64,000 nucleotides of DNA from Pseudomonas aestuarii (GCF_027988105.1 NZ_JAQJZJ010000002.1:62001-126000), one strand, 5' to 3'; counted from the stretch's first letter, positions 50,335-59,655 are shown. The notes: generated by a model not told the origin, from the sequence alone. Made by a program: numbers and translations.

Positions 50335-50679
50335 TCAATGGGGGCCGAAGAGCGCTCTGTCCCATTCAATAAGCGACTTGTAGCGAGGTTCTTGCGACTG
50401 CATCATCGGCTCCTGTTGCTCGCGCGCACTACCCGCGGCGGTGGGCTGCTCTTTGATCCGCTGAACAAAGCGCTCGCCGTCGTACGATTCAGCAGGCTGG
50501 CTAGTCAGTCCCTCCATGTGCTGTTGATGGCGCAGAAGCCGTGCACTACCGCCCTCTGCCAGGATCACCTGCGGCGCCTGCTTGAACCACACACCGACTG
50601 TTTCCCCGGCCTGAGCCGAAGTCACGCTGGCACCTATCAGCAAAGCTGTCAGTGCCGTCGTCCCAACTATGAATTTCAT
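50335..50679 (-). CDS. Small secreted protein, function unknown
   Basis: A 114-residue protein with a clear signal peptide (MKFIVGTTALTALLIGASVTSAQA, cleavage after residue 24), then a polar, Gln/Glu-rich mature part of about 90 residues with no Cys. ATG 50679 follows GGGAGGATAACGCC and was chosen over an upstream ATG at 50709 because it starts the signal peptide. I do not recognise the family. It stands between the HD-GYP gene and the divergent protease gene. Confidence 0.75.
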   Translation of the reverse strand: MKFIVGTTALTALLIGASVTSAQAGETVGVWFKQAPQVILAEGGSARLLRHQQHMEGLTSQPAESYDGERFVQRIKEQPTAAGSAREQQEPMMQSQEPRYKSLIEWDRALFGPH

Positions 50680-50886
50680 GGCGTTATCCTCCCAAGATGC
50701 GTTACTCATTATTAAGAGTATTGAGCAGGCGCTTTGTTACAAGGCAGTCCGTCGGGCGCGCTCATGTCTCCGACGAACGTGCCTTGCCCGGGGCCAGGAT
50801 CTGGCTATATGGTAATCAGGCCTGTATGCCTCATCCGGCAGGCAGATGATTGCCACTTGTTTAGTCGCCCATTAAAGGAGCGCCGC

Positions 50887-51567
50887 TTGCGCCGAGTGCA
50901 TTGCCTTTTATTGATGTTATTCGATCACCGGCGGCAGATTTTCGCCGGCCTCCTGCTCGGCGGCGGGCTGATCATGGGAACCGCCAAGGCGACGCCGCAG
51001 GCGGCAAAAGAGCACCGAAATGAACAGGCGGCGCAGCGGGTCCAGGACTGGCAGTCACTGATCGCCCAGTCGATGCACCTGAGCGATGCCGAGAAGCTCA
51101 AGGCAGTCAACGCGTTCTTCAACCAGCAGGTTCGTTTCGGCGAAGACCAGGAGCTGTGGGGACAAATCGACTACTGGGCCTCGCCGCTGGAAACCCTCGA
51201 ACTGGGTGCCGGCGACTGTGAAGACTTCGCCATCGCCAAGTACTACACCCTGCGCCTGCTCGGAATCTCCGAACACAGCCTGCGCCTCGTCTACACGACC
51301 CTGGCCTCTACCAAGCAGGCTCATATGGTTCTGGGCTTCTGGCCCGGTAGTGGCACGACGCCCCTGGTACTGGACAATCTGAACCTGGAGATCCTGCCCA
51401 TCGCCCAGCGCCTCGACCTGCAAATGCAGTTCGCCTTTGGTCCCGCTCACCTGTACCGATTCGAGCAGAGTAGCTTGCAGGTCGCCGGCGACATCGAGTT
51501 GCTGCCTCACTGGCAGGTGCTGATGGCCAGGATGAAGCGCGAAGGCACTGGCGAGGTCAGTCTTTAG
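50887..51567 (+). CDS. LapG-like transglutaminase-like cysteine protease, probable TTG start
   Basis: A 226-residue periplasmic BTLCP/LapG-type protease: hydrophobic signal region (residues 14-35), catalytic Cys111 in GAGDCEDFAIAKYY, His146 in QAHMVLG and Asp163 in VLDNLN. LapG proteases cut adhesins of the LapA type when not held by the c-di-GMP receptor LapD. TTG 50887 was chosen because AAGGAG lies exactly 6 bp before it; GTG 50896 is the alternative. No lapD- or lapA-like gene is in the window, so partners must be elsewhere. Confidence 0.82.
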   Translation: MRRVHCLLLMLFDHRRQIFAGLLLGGGLIMGTAKATPQAAKEHRNEQAAQRVQDWQSLIAQSMHLSDAEKLKAVNAFFNQQVRFGEDQELWGQIDYWASPLETLELGAGDCEDFAIAKYYTLRLLGISEHSLRLVYTTLASTKQAHMVLGFWPGSGTTPLVLDNLNLEILPIAQRLDLQMQFAFGPAHLYRFEQSSLQVAGDIELLPHWQVLMARMKREGTGEVSL

Positions 51568-51719
51568 CGACGAACAACTCGTTGAAAATCCAGATGAGGG
51601 CGCGGCGATGAGGCGCAATGCGAGTCGTTTCAACGACCGGCATCTAACCCTCGCGCATGCGCGTTGCTGGCACACTTCGAGCGGCTAATTGAATGTAGCG
51701 GGCGCATTCTTCTTCCCGA

Positions 51720-51923
51720 TTAGACTGCCTGGATCTTGCCAGCGGACTGCCGGATCAGGGCAGTGGCAGTGGACTTCTCGAACGACTGGTCGGTGCCAGC
51801 ATCACGCCGTTTCAATGCCTTATCCTGGCCCGGGTCATGCGCGCGAGCAATACCGGCAGCGACGCCCGGGCCAGCAGCGACGATCAGTACGCTCAAGGCT
51901 TGCAGGGTGAGTCTGCGGGCAAG
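51720..51923 (-). pseudogene. Remnant of a PepSY-type exported protein
   Basis: On the minus strand an open stretch of about 68 codons reads like a signal peptide plus mature start: RRLTLQALSVLIVAAGPGVAA, then ALKRRDAGTDQSFEK, which resembles the ALKLRDAGTIQSFEKLN region before PepSY domains. It has no ATG, and a TAA ends it before any PepSY core. No continuation is clear in the other frames. The remainder of the 506-bp gap between the protease and patatin genes shows no other gene. Confidence 0.45.
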
Positions 51924-52073
51924 GCCTTGGCTTGGAGTGACTGCACCGGATTGAGCTCACGCCCAATTCAGCCAGTAATGCGACAACCCATACCGACATC
52001 ATTCAGCGGATCAAGTGACTTGGCCTGTCCGCCGGCGGCTCTATACTCGCGGCCTTACTGGATGGAGGCGAGC

Positions 52074-53153
52074 ATGAGTGCGATTCAGATCAAGTACCCT
52101 GCCCTGACGATCAAGGCTGGCTCGCGGGCCCTGGTGCGGATTCGCGAGCGCGGTTTGCAACCCGCCGACGTGGGCATTCTGCCTGGGGCGGCTGGCGGCC
52201 CCAAAGCCCTCGGTATCCAGGGCCTGGACTTGGCCTTGTTCGGCGACTGGTTGCCGCGCGCGCCACGTGAGCGTTCGCTGATCGGCGCCTCGATCGGTTC
52301 CTGGCGTTTCGCCAGTGCCTGCCTGCCGGATGCAGTCGCCGGTATACGCCGCCTCGGCGAACTCTATAGCGAGCAGCGCTTTGCCAAGGGTGTGAGCATG
52401 GCCGAGGTCTCGCGCAGCTGTCGGCGGATGCTTGAGGACCTGCTGACCGGCCAGGACGCCAAGGTGCTGACTAACCCGCACTATCGCCTGAATATCCTCG
52501 TAGTGAAAAGCCACGGCCTGCTCCAACATGACCACCGTGGCTCGCTGGGACTGGGTTTGTCCTCGGTGATCGGCAACAACCTGCTCGGGCGATCGCGCCT
52601 GGCCCGGCACTTCGAGCGCTTGATTCTGCACGATGCCCGCCTGGCTCCACCGCTGGCTGAGCTGCATGATTTCCCTTCGCGCTACCTGGCGCTGGATAGC
52701 GCCAACCTGCGCCATGCCCTGCTCGCCTCTGGATCGATCCCGATGATCATGCAAGGGGTGCGCGACATCCCCGGCGCAGGTCCTGGCACCTACCGCGATG
52801 GTGGCCTGCTCGATTACCACCTCGACCTGCCCTACAGCGGCGACGACATCGTGCTCTACCCGCACTTCACCGACAGGGTCATTCCCGGCTGGTTCGACAA
52901 GGGTATGCCCTGGCGTCGGGGCGATGCCGGACGGATGCAGAATGTGCTGCTGCTGGCACCCTCGCGTGACTATCTGGCCCGCCTACCCCACGGCAAACTG
53001 CCGGATCGCAAGGACTTCAGCCGTTATCTGGGCGATGACGTCAGCCGCGAGCGCTATTGGCACAAGGCCATGGACGAGAGCCAGCGCCTGGGTGACGAGT
53101 TCCTCGAACTGGCGGACAGCGGCCGCTTGGCCGAGCGTATGCTGGCACTTTGA
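52074..53153 (+). CDS. Patatin-like phospholipase
   Basis: A 359-residue acyl hydrolase of the patatin superfamily. The oxyanion loop is GAAGGPK (38-44), the nucleophile Ser73 in GASIGS (G-x-S-x-G), and the catalytic Asp242 in RDGG. Patatins use a Ser-Asp dyad to cleave phospholipid or neutral-lipid acyl chains. There is no signal peptide, so action is cytoplasmic or by non-classical secretion. GGAGGCG precedes ATG 52074. The stop touches the start of a broken hydrolase gene. Confidence 0.88.
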   Translation: MSAIQIKYPALTIKAGSRALVRIRERGLQPADVGILPGAAGGPKALGIQGLDLALFGDWLPRAPRERSLIGASIGSWRFASACLPDAVAGIRRLGELYSEQRFAKGVSMAEVSRSCRRMLEDLLTGQDAKVLTNPHYRLNILVVKSHGLLQHDHRGSLGLGLSSVIGNNLLGRSRLARHFERLILHDARLAPPLAELHDFPSRYLALDSANLRHALLASGSIPMIMQGVRDIPGAGPGTYRDGGLLDYHLDLPYSGDDIVLYPHFTDRVIPGWFDKGMPWRRGDAGRMQNVLLLAPSRDYLARLPHGKLPDRKDFSRYLGDDVSRERYWHKAMDESQRLGDEFLELADSGRLAERMLAL

Positions 53154-53154
53154 C

Positions 53155-53622
53155 CCCTGGGTGCTGGCGCACTCGCTGGGCGGGCATATCTTTTCCAACT
53201 TCGTCTGGGATCAGCAGAGCATCAACATGACCCCGAGCTGCCCGCACGATCCATTTCTCGCCCTGGAAACCCTCGCCGGCCTGGTCACCTTCGGCTGCAA
53301 CATCCCGCTATTCACCTTCGCCTACGACACGGTGGTGCCGATCCGTTTCCCCGGCCATTGCCTGCGCCAGTCGGTGCGTGAACAGGCCCGCTGGCTCAAC
53401 CTCTATGCGCCCGCCGACGTCCTTGGCTATCCCCTGCGCCCCGTACCTGCCTACGCCACGGTGGTCGCCGAAGACCGCGCCATGCCGGTCGGCCCCTGGT
53501 ACAAGCGCCACACACCGCTATGCCATCTGGCCTATTGGGACGACCGCCGCTTCCAGAAATACGTCGCGCATTATCTGCAGCATATGTTGACGGCCTGCAG
53601 GCTCGAGCCGGATCGGGGCTAG
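53155..53622 (+). pseudogene. Alpha/beta hydrolase, N-terminal half missing
   Basis: This frame begins inside a fold: VLAHSLGGHIFSNFVWDQQ is the nucleophile elbow (Ser in HSLGG) that normally sits 80 or more residues in. It continues with LETLAGLVTFGCNIPLFTF and a catalytic-triad-like C-terminus (WDDRRFQKYVAHYL). No start codon with a ribosome-binding site precedes it; the only near one is GTG 53161. The break coincides with the patatin stop, so a deletion joined the two genes. The patatin gene itself appears whole. Confidence 0.7.
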
Positions 53623-53819
53623 GCGGACACAGCAGAAATCGTCGGCGGTACCTGGCGTTTGCGACACGCACGTATTTTTCCTCGCCAAATTGGCACATTT
53701 TTCGAACATTGATGTGACTTGACGGTCAACTCATATCATCAACACCTATGACTGGCCAGTAGGCGATCCACGCCGCAGGCCTCTAAGATTTTTGGGATTA
53801 CCTCGGAGAAACCGACCCC

Positions 53820-54089
53820 ATGAACGCCCCGCTGCGTTTCAACGAAGCACTGCTGATAGCCGATCGCGCCTTTCAACCCTTCCAGTGTGTCGCCTGGGCT
53901 CCGCAAGATGGCACTGGCGAGCTGAGCCTGACGGTCATCGACCGTACCAGCACTCGCCTACTGGGCCGTACCCAACTGTCGAGCAGCATCTACAGTGACC
54001 CGGTACAGCTGGCCAATGTCCTGATCAAGTCGCGCGCTGAATTGAGCCAGCAGGGTTATGACCTGGCTCCCTGGAGCATGCCGGAGTAA
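53820..54089 (+). CDS. Small conserved-looking protein, function unknown
   Basis: An 89-residue soluble protein (begins MNAPLRFNEALL). The middle, GTGELSLTVIDRTSTRLLGRTQLSSSIYSD, is beta-like and the C-terminus helical. It has no Cys, signal peptide or membrane segment. The frame has Pseudomonas-like codon use and a CGGAGAAA site 10 bp upstream. I recognise no family. It is separated by about 200 bp on each side from its neighbours and probably stands alone. Confidence 0.7.
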   Translation: MNAPLRFNEALLIADRAFQPFQCVAWAPQDGTGELSLTVIDRTSTRLLGRTQLSSSIYSDPVQLANVLIKSRAELSQQGYDLAPWSMPE

Positions 54090-54357
54090 CCCTCGAGGTC
54101 GTGAAACTTTCGAGCGCCCTCTCCACGCGGCGTTGCCCTGCAGCGATCGTTTGGTGGCGGGCGCCGGAAACGGCAGTTTTCACAAGGTCTCAGGCCTCTG
54201 CGAATGCAAACCAGCGCCCGACACCAGGGTCGCGCTGCCCCCCTTGACCTGCCCTGATCTGGAGCGAGTCGAACTGGCAATATCTGTGGGCCCATTGTCC
54301 TTGTTGCCACCCTTTCGCTGAGCGCAGACTGCATCCATCGCTCATCGAGAACGCCCC

Positions 54358-55353
54358 ATGGATGCGCTGAAAACCATTGCCTGCCTGCTTTACCCGAATG
54401 TGATGAGCCTGGATGTGACCGGCCCATTGCAGGTTTTTGCCTCGGCCAATGTCGAGCGCCAACGCCAGGGTCTGCCAGCGTTCTACCGTCTTGTCGTGCT
54501 CGGCCAACAGGCCGGCGCCATCGCCACCTCGGCCGGGTTCCAACTGGTGGCCGAACAATCCTGGCGCGAGATCGACGCCGCACAGATCGATACCCTGCTG
54601 ATTCCTGGCGGCCCGGGCGAACAGGCCCAATGCCAGAACCAGGCACTGCTGACCTGGCTGCGTGGCGCCGAACCCCAGGTACGCCGCCTGGGCTCGGTCT
54701 GTTCCGGCGCGCTCATACTGGCCGCCGCCGGCCTGCTCGATGGTCGCCGCGCGACTACCCATTGGGCCGATGCGGAAACCCTGCGTCAGGGTCATCCAGA
54801 AGTCGAGGTGCTAGCGGACTGCCTGCACACCTATGATCCGCAGGATCTGCACGGCAATGGCCATGTGTTTACCTCGGCGGGAGTCACCGCGGGTATCGAT
54901 CTGGCCCTGGCGCTGGTCGAGGCGGACCTCGGTCGTTCCATGGCGCTGGCCGTGGCGCGACGCCTGGTGATGTTCCTGCGCAGGCCGGGCGGGCAAGCCC
55001 AATTCAGCACCCTGCTCACTCCTGAGCCCAGCCGCGTGCCGCGTCTGGCTGCGTTGCTCGAGTGGATTCCCGCGCACCTGAGTGACAACCTGTCGCTCGA
55101 GGTGCTGGCCGACCAGGCGCACATGACGCCGCGCACGCTATCGCGGGTATTCGTTCAGGAACTGGGCATGGGGCCGGGGCGCTATGTCGAACGTATTCGT
55201 CTGCAAGCTGCATGCAATCTACTGCAAGACGCTCAGGCGTCGATCAGTACGGTGGCGCGCCTGACCGGCTTCGTTCACCCGGAAAACCTGCGCCGCACCT
55301 TTCACAAACATTTATCCGTCAGCCCGCAGGAATACGCCCAGCGCTTTGCCTGA
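54358..55353 (+). CDS. GlxA-family transcriptional regulator (DJ-1/PfpI + AraC)
   Basis: A 331-residue regulator. The N-terminal DJ-1/PfpI-like domain (about 5-190) has LLIPGGPGEQ and the elbow GSVCSGALILAAAGLL, with a Cys at the nucleophile position. The C-terminal AraC domain (about 225-330) has two helix-turn-helices (EVLADQAHMTPRTLSRVF and ISTVARLTGFVHPENLRRTFH). Relatives in Pseudomonas regulate carnitine, choline-derivative and arginine use. The inducer here is unknown. A DUF1272 gene follows after 28 bp. Confidence 0.9.
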   Translation: MDALKTIACLLYPNVMSLDVTGPLQVFASANVERQRQGLPAFYRLVVLGQQAGAIATSAGFQLVAEQSWREIDAAQIDTLLIPGGPGEQAQCQNQALLTWLRGAEPQVRRLGSVCSGALILAAAGLLDGRRATTHWADAETLRQGHPEVEVLADCLHTYDPQDLHGNGHVFTSAGVTAGIDLALALVEADLGRSMALAVARRLVMFLRRPGGQAQFSTLLTPEPSRVPRLAALLEWIPAHLSDNLSLEVLADQAHMTPRTLSRVFVQELGMGPGRYVERIRLQAACNLLQDAQASISTVARLTGFVHPENLRRTFHKHLSVSPQEYAQRFA

Positions 55354-55381
55354 AGCCTGATCATTCAAGCAGGAGTTAACC

Positions 55382-55636
55382 ATGCTGCAACTACGGCCCA
55401 ACTGCGAATGCTGCGACCGCGACCTGCCTGGCGACTCGCCAGAGGCGCTGATCTGTTCGTTCGAGTGCACCTTTTGCAGTGACTGCGCGAATCAACGCCT
55501 GCGCGGCAGCTGCCCGAACTGCGGCGGCGAACTGCTGCCCAGGCCACGGCGTGCGGTGGACAAACTGGAACGCTATCCCGCGTCCCGCGAACGCTTTCAC
55601 GTCCCCGACGGTTGCCCGCACACAGCGGAGTCCTGA
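55382..55636 (+). CDS. DUF1272 zinc-binding protein
   Basis: An 84-residue protein with the paired Cys motifs CECCDRDLP, CSFECTFCSDCA and CPNCGGELLPRP, typical of DUF1272, a RING/rubredoxin-like zinc knuckle of unknown role. It lies 28 bp after the GlxA-type regulator gene and is probably cotranscribed. CAGGAG precedes the ATG. Confidence 0.9.
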   Translation: MLQLRPNCECCDRDLPGDSPEALICSFECTFCSDCANQRLRGSCPNCGGELLPRPRRAVDKLERYPASRERFHVPDGCPHTAES

Positions 55637-55860
55637 GGGGAGCGTCACTGCTTGATCTACTGGGCACACTGATCTTGTCTTGCCATGATTGACCTCCTCG
55701 CAGTTTATCGCTTAAGGAGGTGTCCTCTGAGTCTGGGCAAGATCAGCCTGGTCCTGCTACAGCTGTTGGCGGTGGCCTTGCTGATGCCATTGCCGATACG
55801 CGGCAAGACGGTTGTCTGCCGCTCTTGACGGCTCCCTGGCAGGCGGCGACAGGCACGGTT

Positions 55861-56817
55861 TCAGACGCGGTAGTAGTTGACCTGGTTGCGCCCGCCCTCC
55901 TTGGAGGCATACAGAGCTTGGTCGGCTCGTTCGATCAGCTGCTGATACTCCTGAGTGGGGTGGTTAAGGTCAGCCACCCCCAGGCTGATGGTGAACGGGA
56001 TACCTTGCCCCTCATAAGTGACCAGCAGGGATTCGATGCGCTGCCGCAGGCGCTCGGCAAACAGCATGGCTCCAGCACTGTCGACATCCGGCAGCAACAC
56101 CACGAATTCCTCGCCGCCATAGCGCCCTGCATAATCGGTATCGCGCACCTGCTCGCGCATCACCTCGGCGACAGCCTGAATCACCTTGTCCCCAGCCGGA
56201 TGACCATAGGTGTCATTGACCGTCTTGAAGTGATCTATATCGAACATCACCAGTGCGGCCATGCTCTGATAACGCCGGTGCCGGGCGAATTCGTGCTGCA
56301 GGCATTCTTCCCAGTAGCCACGGTTATTCAGGCCGGTCAGGCGATCGGTACGCGAGAGTTGTTGCAACTGCAGGTTTGCCGCCTGCAATTGCCGCTTGTT
56401 TATCGCCACGCTGGTCACGTCATAAATGATCAGGCAAATATGCTCGATACTGGTATTGGTGGCCTGCAGCGGCAGAATGGTGGTGTTCTGAAACATGTAC
56501 TCTTCCTGCCCGGTGATCGGCTGGTAGTTCTTGAACTTCACCAGGTAGGGGCGCTGCTCCCAGATGGTGAAAGCCGGCGTGCCCAGCGCCACCACCCCTT
56601 CGACCTTGTGGCGGAACCAGTTTTCCTCGATTTCCGGAAACAGGCTGAACAAGGATTGCAGATGCACCTCATGGGGCTGCAGGCCCGAGCGGTTCTCCAT
56701 GAAGGTATTCCAGACGTGTACGCGGTATTCGCGATCCAGCACCACGACACCGACATCGATGCTCTGCACCACGGCCAACAGCCAGTGAAACTCGTTGAAC
56801 TCCAGATTCTCGTTCAT
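55861..56817 (-). CDS. Diguanylate cyclase with PAS domain
   Basis: A 318-residue soluble protein: PAS (about 12-135; VVVLDREYRVHVWNTFMENRSG), a short coiled coil, and a GGDEF domain with active-site GGEEF (234-238) and an inhibitory site RDTD (225-228) five residues before it. It should make c-di-GMP and be product-inhibited. It starts 2 bp after the receiver-CheC gene, so the pair forms one operon and the two proteins likely act together. Confidence 0.93.
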   Translation of the reverse strand: MNENLEFNEFHWLLAVVQSIDVGVVVLDREYRVHVWNTFMENRSGLQPHEVHLQSLFSLFPEIEENWFRHKVEGVVALGTPAFTIWEQRPYLVKFKNYQPITGQEEYMFQNTTILPLQATNTSIEHICLIIYDVTSVAINKRQLQAANLQLQQLSRTDRLTGLNNRGYWEECLQHEFARHRRYQSMAALVMFDIDHFKTVNDTYGHPAGDKVIQAVAEVMREQVRDTDYAGRYGGEEFVVLLPDVDSAGAMLFAERLRQRIESLLVTYEGQGIPFTISLGVADLNHPTQEYQQLIERADQALYASKEGGRNQVNYYRV

Positions 56818-56819
56818 GG

Positions 56820-57818
56820 TCAGTTCATCAGGTAAGCAAGCTTGTTGGAAAGCAACGCCACCGAGTCTTCAGTAAACAGCAGCAGTAAGTCGAAATGAAT
56901 ATGGTGGCCTTCGATGCTGTAGCTGATCTCCACGGCCAGGGTGGTCTTCCAGCGTGGTCGGTTGAGCTTGATCAATTCCTCGATCGAGGCATGCTCGCCC
57001 AATACGGTGGGGTGGCTGAGGGAAAACTGCGCATCGATCTGCCCGGCAATACCGTTCAGGCAGGCGCCGATCAGCACAGTGGAAAGATCCAGGAGCATTT
57101 CCATTTCGGAATACTCGGACGAGAACCCGCTCATCAGGCGGGCCATCTCGCCCAATTCCGAGTCATGGAAAATCAGCAGCGCCTCGCCCGCGATGCCACT
57201 GCCGATAAACCCCTGGCACACGGCGGTCAACCCGTCACCCCGCTGGGCATCCGCCAGGGCCATGTGCAGCTCGCCTACTTCGAACAGATTGACATTCGGC
57301 ACCGGCAATTGCACAAACACGTTCAGCAGTTTGGCTAGCAAGGCGGCAGCGCGGCCCATGGCCACGTTGACCACCTCACGAAAGGCATCGATAAAATTGA
57401 TGGCGGAGTCATCACCGATCACAGGCACGGCCAGCCCACCGCCGCTGCCGCCAAGTAACTCCAGGCGCTCCAAGGTTTGTTTGAGCAGATCGGGATCAGC
57501 CGGCTTTTGCACGAAGGCCAGCGCCCCGAGCGCCATGACCCGCTGCATCGCCTGCTCCTGAACATCGCCAGACACCACAATGACCTTGCATGACAGGCCT
57601 TCGGCCTGCAGGGCAGCGAGCACCTGATAGCCGTCCATCTCGGGCATCGTCAGGTCGAGCAGCATCACATCGATCGGCCCTTGACGCAGAATGGCCATGG
57701 CCTCCATACCGTTGGCCGCCTGCGTTATGGCGACAGGCCACCCGGCAGGCAGCGCACGCAGCAATTGCTTGCGCGCCATACTGGAGTCGTCACAGATAAG
57801 CAGAGAGCTGACAGTCAT
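56820..57818 (-). CDS. Response regulator: receiver plus CheC-like domain
   Basis: A 332-residue protein. Residues 1-125 are a receiver (acidic Asp10-Asp11, phospho-Asp55 in LLDLTMPEMDGYQ, Lys105). Residues about 140-332 form a CheC/CheX-like domain with two repeats (DAFREVVNVAMGRAAALL and LLDLSTVLIGACLNGIAGQI), the second with the E-x3-N-like phosphatase helix. CheC-type proteins dephosphorylate CheY. ATG 57818 fits GAAAG at 8 bp; GTG 57827 and ATG 57824 are alternatives. The operon continues into the cyclase. Confidence 0.85.
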   Translation of the reverse strand: MTVSSLLICDDSSMARKQLLRALPAGWPVAITQAANGMEAMAILRQGPIDVMLLDLTMPEMDGYQVLAALQAEGLSCKVIVVSGDVQEQAMQRVMALGALAFVQKPADPDLLKQTLERLELLGGSGGGLAVPVIGDDSAINFIDAFREVVNVAMGRAAALLAKLLNVFVQLPVPNVNLFEVGELHMALADAQRGDGLTAVCQGFIGSGIAGEALLIFHDSELGEMARLMSGFSSEYSEMEMLLDLSTVLIGACLNGIAGQIDAQFSLSHPTVLGEHASIEELIKLNRPRWKTTLAVEISYSIEGHHIHFDLLLLFTEDSVALLSNKLAYLMN

Positions 57819-57956
57819 GCGCATCACTTTCTATAGTTGTCCGCCGACCGGCAACGCGGCGGATCTGTTGTAGCCGGTATCCACACGCCATGCATTGCAT
57901 CTTTACGGTAGCCGTTAGTTTTACGGTAAAACGCCATGCCACGGCGGAAAAATAGC

Positions 57957-57981
57957 AAAAAAAAGGTGGCCACTGGCCACC
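57957..57981 (-). terminator. Terminator after nfuA
   Basis: On the minus strand GGTGGCC pairs with GGCCACC around a 3-nt loop, followed by an 8-base T-run. It ends nfuA, which stops 28 bp upstream. Confidence 0.88.
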
Positions 57982-58008
57982 CTTGCAGAGCCGACTGGAG
58001 AACCCGCC

Positions 58009-58593
58009 TCAGTAGTAGGCGTTTTCCTTGTTGCTGTGGTCGGTCACGTCGCGCACACCTTTAAGTTCCGGGATGCGTTCAAGCAGGGTCTTCTCGATGC
58101 CTTCCTTGAGGGTCAGGTCGACCTGCCCGCAGCCCTGACAGCCACCGCCAAACTTCAATACCGCGATGCCGTCGTCGACCACATCGATCAGACTCACTTC
58201 GCCGCCATGGCTGGCCAGCCCCGGATTGATCTCGGTCTGCAGGTAATAACTGATGCGCTCGTTGATCGGACTGTCTTCGTTGACCATTGGCACCTTGGCA
58301 TTTGGCGCCTTGATCGTCAGCTGGCCCCCCATGCGGTCGGTCGCGTAATCGACCACGGCATCTTCCAGAAAAGGTTCGCTGACCGCATCGATCCAGGCCG
58401 TAAAGCTGGCCAGGGCTATCGCCGTATCATCCGGCTTTTCCTCGCCCGGCTTGCAATAAGCGATGCAGGTTTCGGCGTACTGGCTGCCCGGCTGGGTGAT
58501 GAAGACACGGATGCCGATACCAGTGGTGTTCTGCTTGCTCAGCAGATCAGCCAGATAGTCGTGGGCAGCGTCGGTAATGATAATGGTGCTCAT
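58009..58593 (-). CDS. nfuA: Fe/S biogenesis protein NfuA
   Basis: A 194-residue carrier that receives a 4Fe-4S cluster and hands it to client enzymes under stress. The N-terminal degenerate A-type domain covers residues 1-95; the C-terminal Nfu domain has the ligand pair Cys152 and Cys155 in [11 protein letters not shown] 58593 ([11 protein letters not shown]) matches the family; the longer frame has no homologous residues. It is monocistronic with a terminator. Confidence 0.97.
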   Translation of the reverse strand: MSTIIITDAAHDYLADLLSKQNTTGIGIRVFITQPGSQYAETCIAYCKPGEEKPDDTAIALASFTAWIDAVSEPFLEDAVVDYATDRMGGQLTIKAPNAKVPMVNEDSPINERISYYLQTEINPGLASHGGEVSLIDVVDDGIAVLKFGGGCQGCGQVDLTLKEGIEKTLLERIPELKGVRDVTDHSNKENAYY

Positions 58594-58737
58594 GGCAACT
58601 CCTCGCAAACATGCCCGCAGTGTACGCCAACCTCCGGGCTGCAATAAAGCCCGAGTGTTTCTCTCGGAATAGCTTTGCTGTAACGCCAACCACCCCCATG
58701 AGTCCAACACCCATTGGATACGCAGAGGTGACCGCTG

Positions 58738-59499
58738 ATGAATCTACTGTTCCCCGCCCTCTGGGTCGCCCTCTGCATACTCTGCACCCCGGCGCATGCG
58801 GATCCCCGCCTACGCATGACCAGTAGCGAAACAGCGACACCGGTGCTGGAATTGTTTACCTCGCAAGGTTGCAGTTCGTGCCCACCGGCAGAACGCTGGT
58901 TATCTGCTCTGACCGAGCATGCAGCGCTTTGGCACGCAGTCATCCCCCTGGCCTTCCACGTCGACTACTGGGACCGGCTTGGCTGGGTGGATCCATTCGC
59001 CAACCCAGGCTATAGCGCCCGGCAACGGGCATATGCGCGCTATGCGGGCAGCCAGGGGGTATATACCCCGGAATTCATCCTGGCCGGCCACGAGTGGCGT
59101 GGCTGGTTCCGGCGTCAGCCGCTGCCACTGGCGCAGACACCGTCGCCGCCAGTTGGCAGGCTAGTGCTTGAGCTTGACGGCGACAGTCTGCAACTGACGT
59201 TCAATCCAGCCCATTCGGCGCCAGCCCGACTGACAGCTCATGTTGCACGCCTGGGCTTCGGCCTGAGCACCGCAGTCGTGCGCGGCGAAAATGCCGGGCG
59301 CACGCTAACCCATGACTTCGTGGTCTTGACGCTGCAGCAGCTTGAAGCCAGTGCAACAAACCACTGGCAGACCCGTCTGGCCGCCGACTCGCGTGGCGAG
59401 CGGCAGGCATTGGTCGCCTGGCTCAGCGCGCCAGGCCAACCAGCGCCCTATCAGGCAGTCGCTGGTTGGCTGGTAACTGCCGGTACAGATGGCCAATAG
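58738..59499 (+). CDS. DUF1223 thioredoxin-fold exported protein
   Basis: A 253-residue protein with a signal peptide (residues 1-21, ending PAHA) and a DUF1223 domain. The thioredoxin-like motif is [14 protein letters not shown], with a C-x-x-C site, followed by [16 protein letters not shown], a DUF1223 signature. It probably works in the periplasm in redox or cofactor handling; no experimental role is known to me. Confidence 0.88.
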   Translation: MNLLFPALWVALCILCTPAHADPRLRMTSSETATPVLELFTSQGCSSCPPAERWLSALTEHAALWHAVIPLAFHVDYWDRLGWVDPFANPGYSARQRAYARYAGSQGVYTPEFILAGHEWRGWFRRQPLPLAQTPSPPVGRLVLELDGDSLQLTFNPAHSAPARLTAHVARLGFGLSTAVVRGENAGRTLTHDFVVLTLQQLEASATNHWQTRLAADSRGERQALVAWLSAPGQPAPYQAVAGWLVTAGTDGQ

Positions 59500-59655
59500 C
59501 TGGGCTGCACCGCGCATCGACAACAGAGCATTTCGGATGGCGGTGCGATCAATTCGGTATATGGCCGCGTGCGGCTCAATCATCTGCAATACTCCAAGCA
59601 CAGTCGATGCGTCTGCAATAGCAGGCGCGATAGCCTGAAAAAGGAGCCTCCCTCT

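Noticed and set aside
55720-56835. A long plus-strand frame of 371 codons starting at GTG after a strong ribosome-binding site.
   Set aside because: It is antisense to the diguanylate cyclase, whose GGEEF and PAS motifs are certain; the length comes from high GC.
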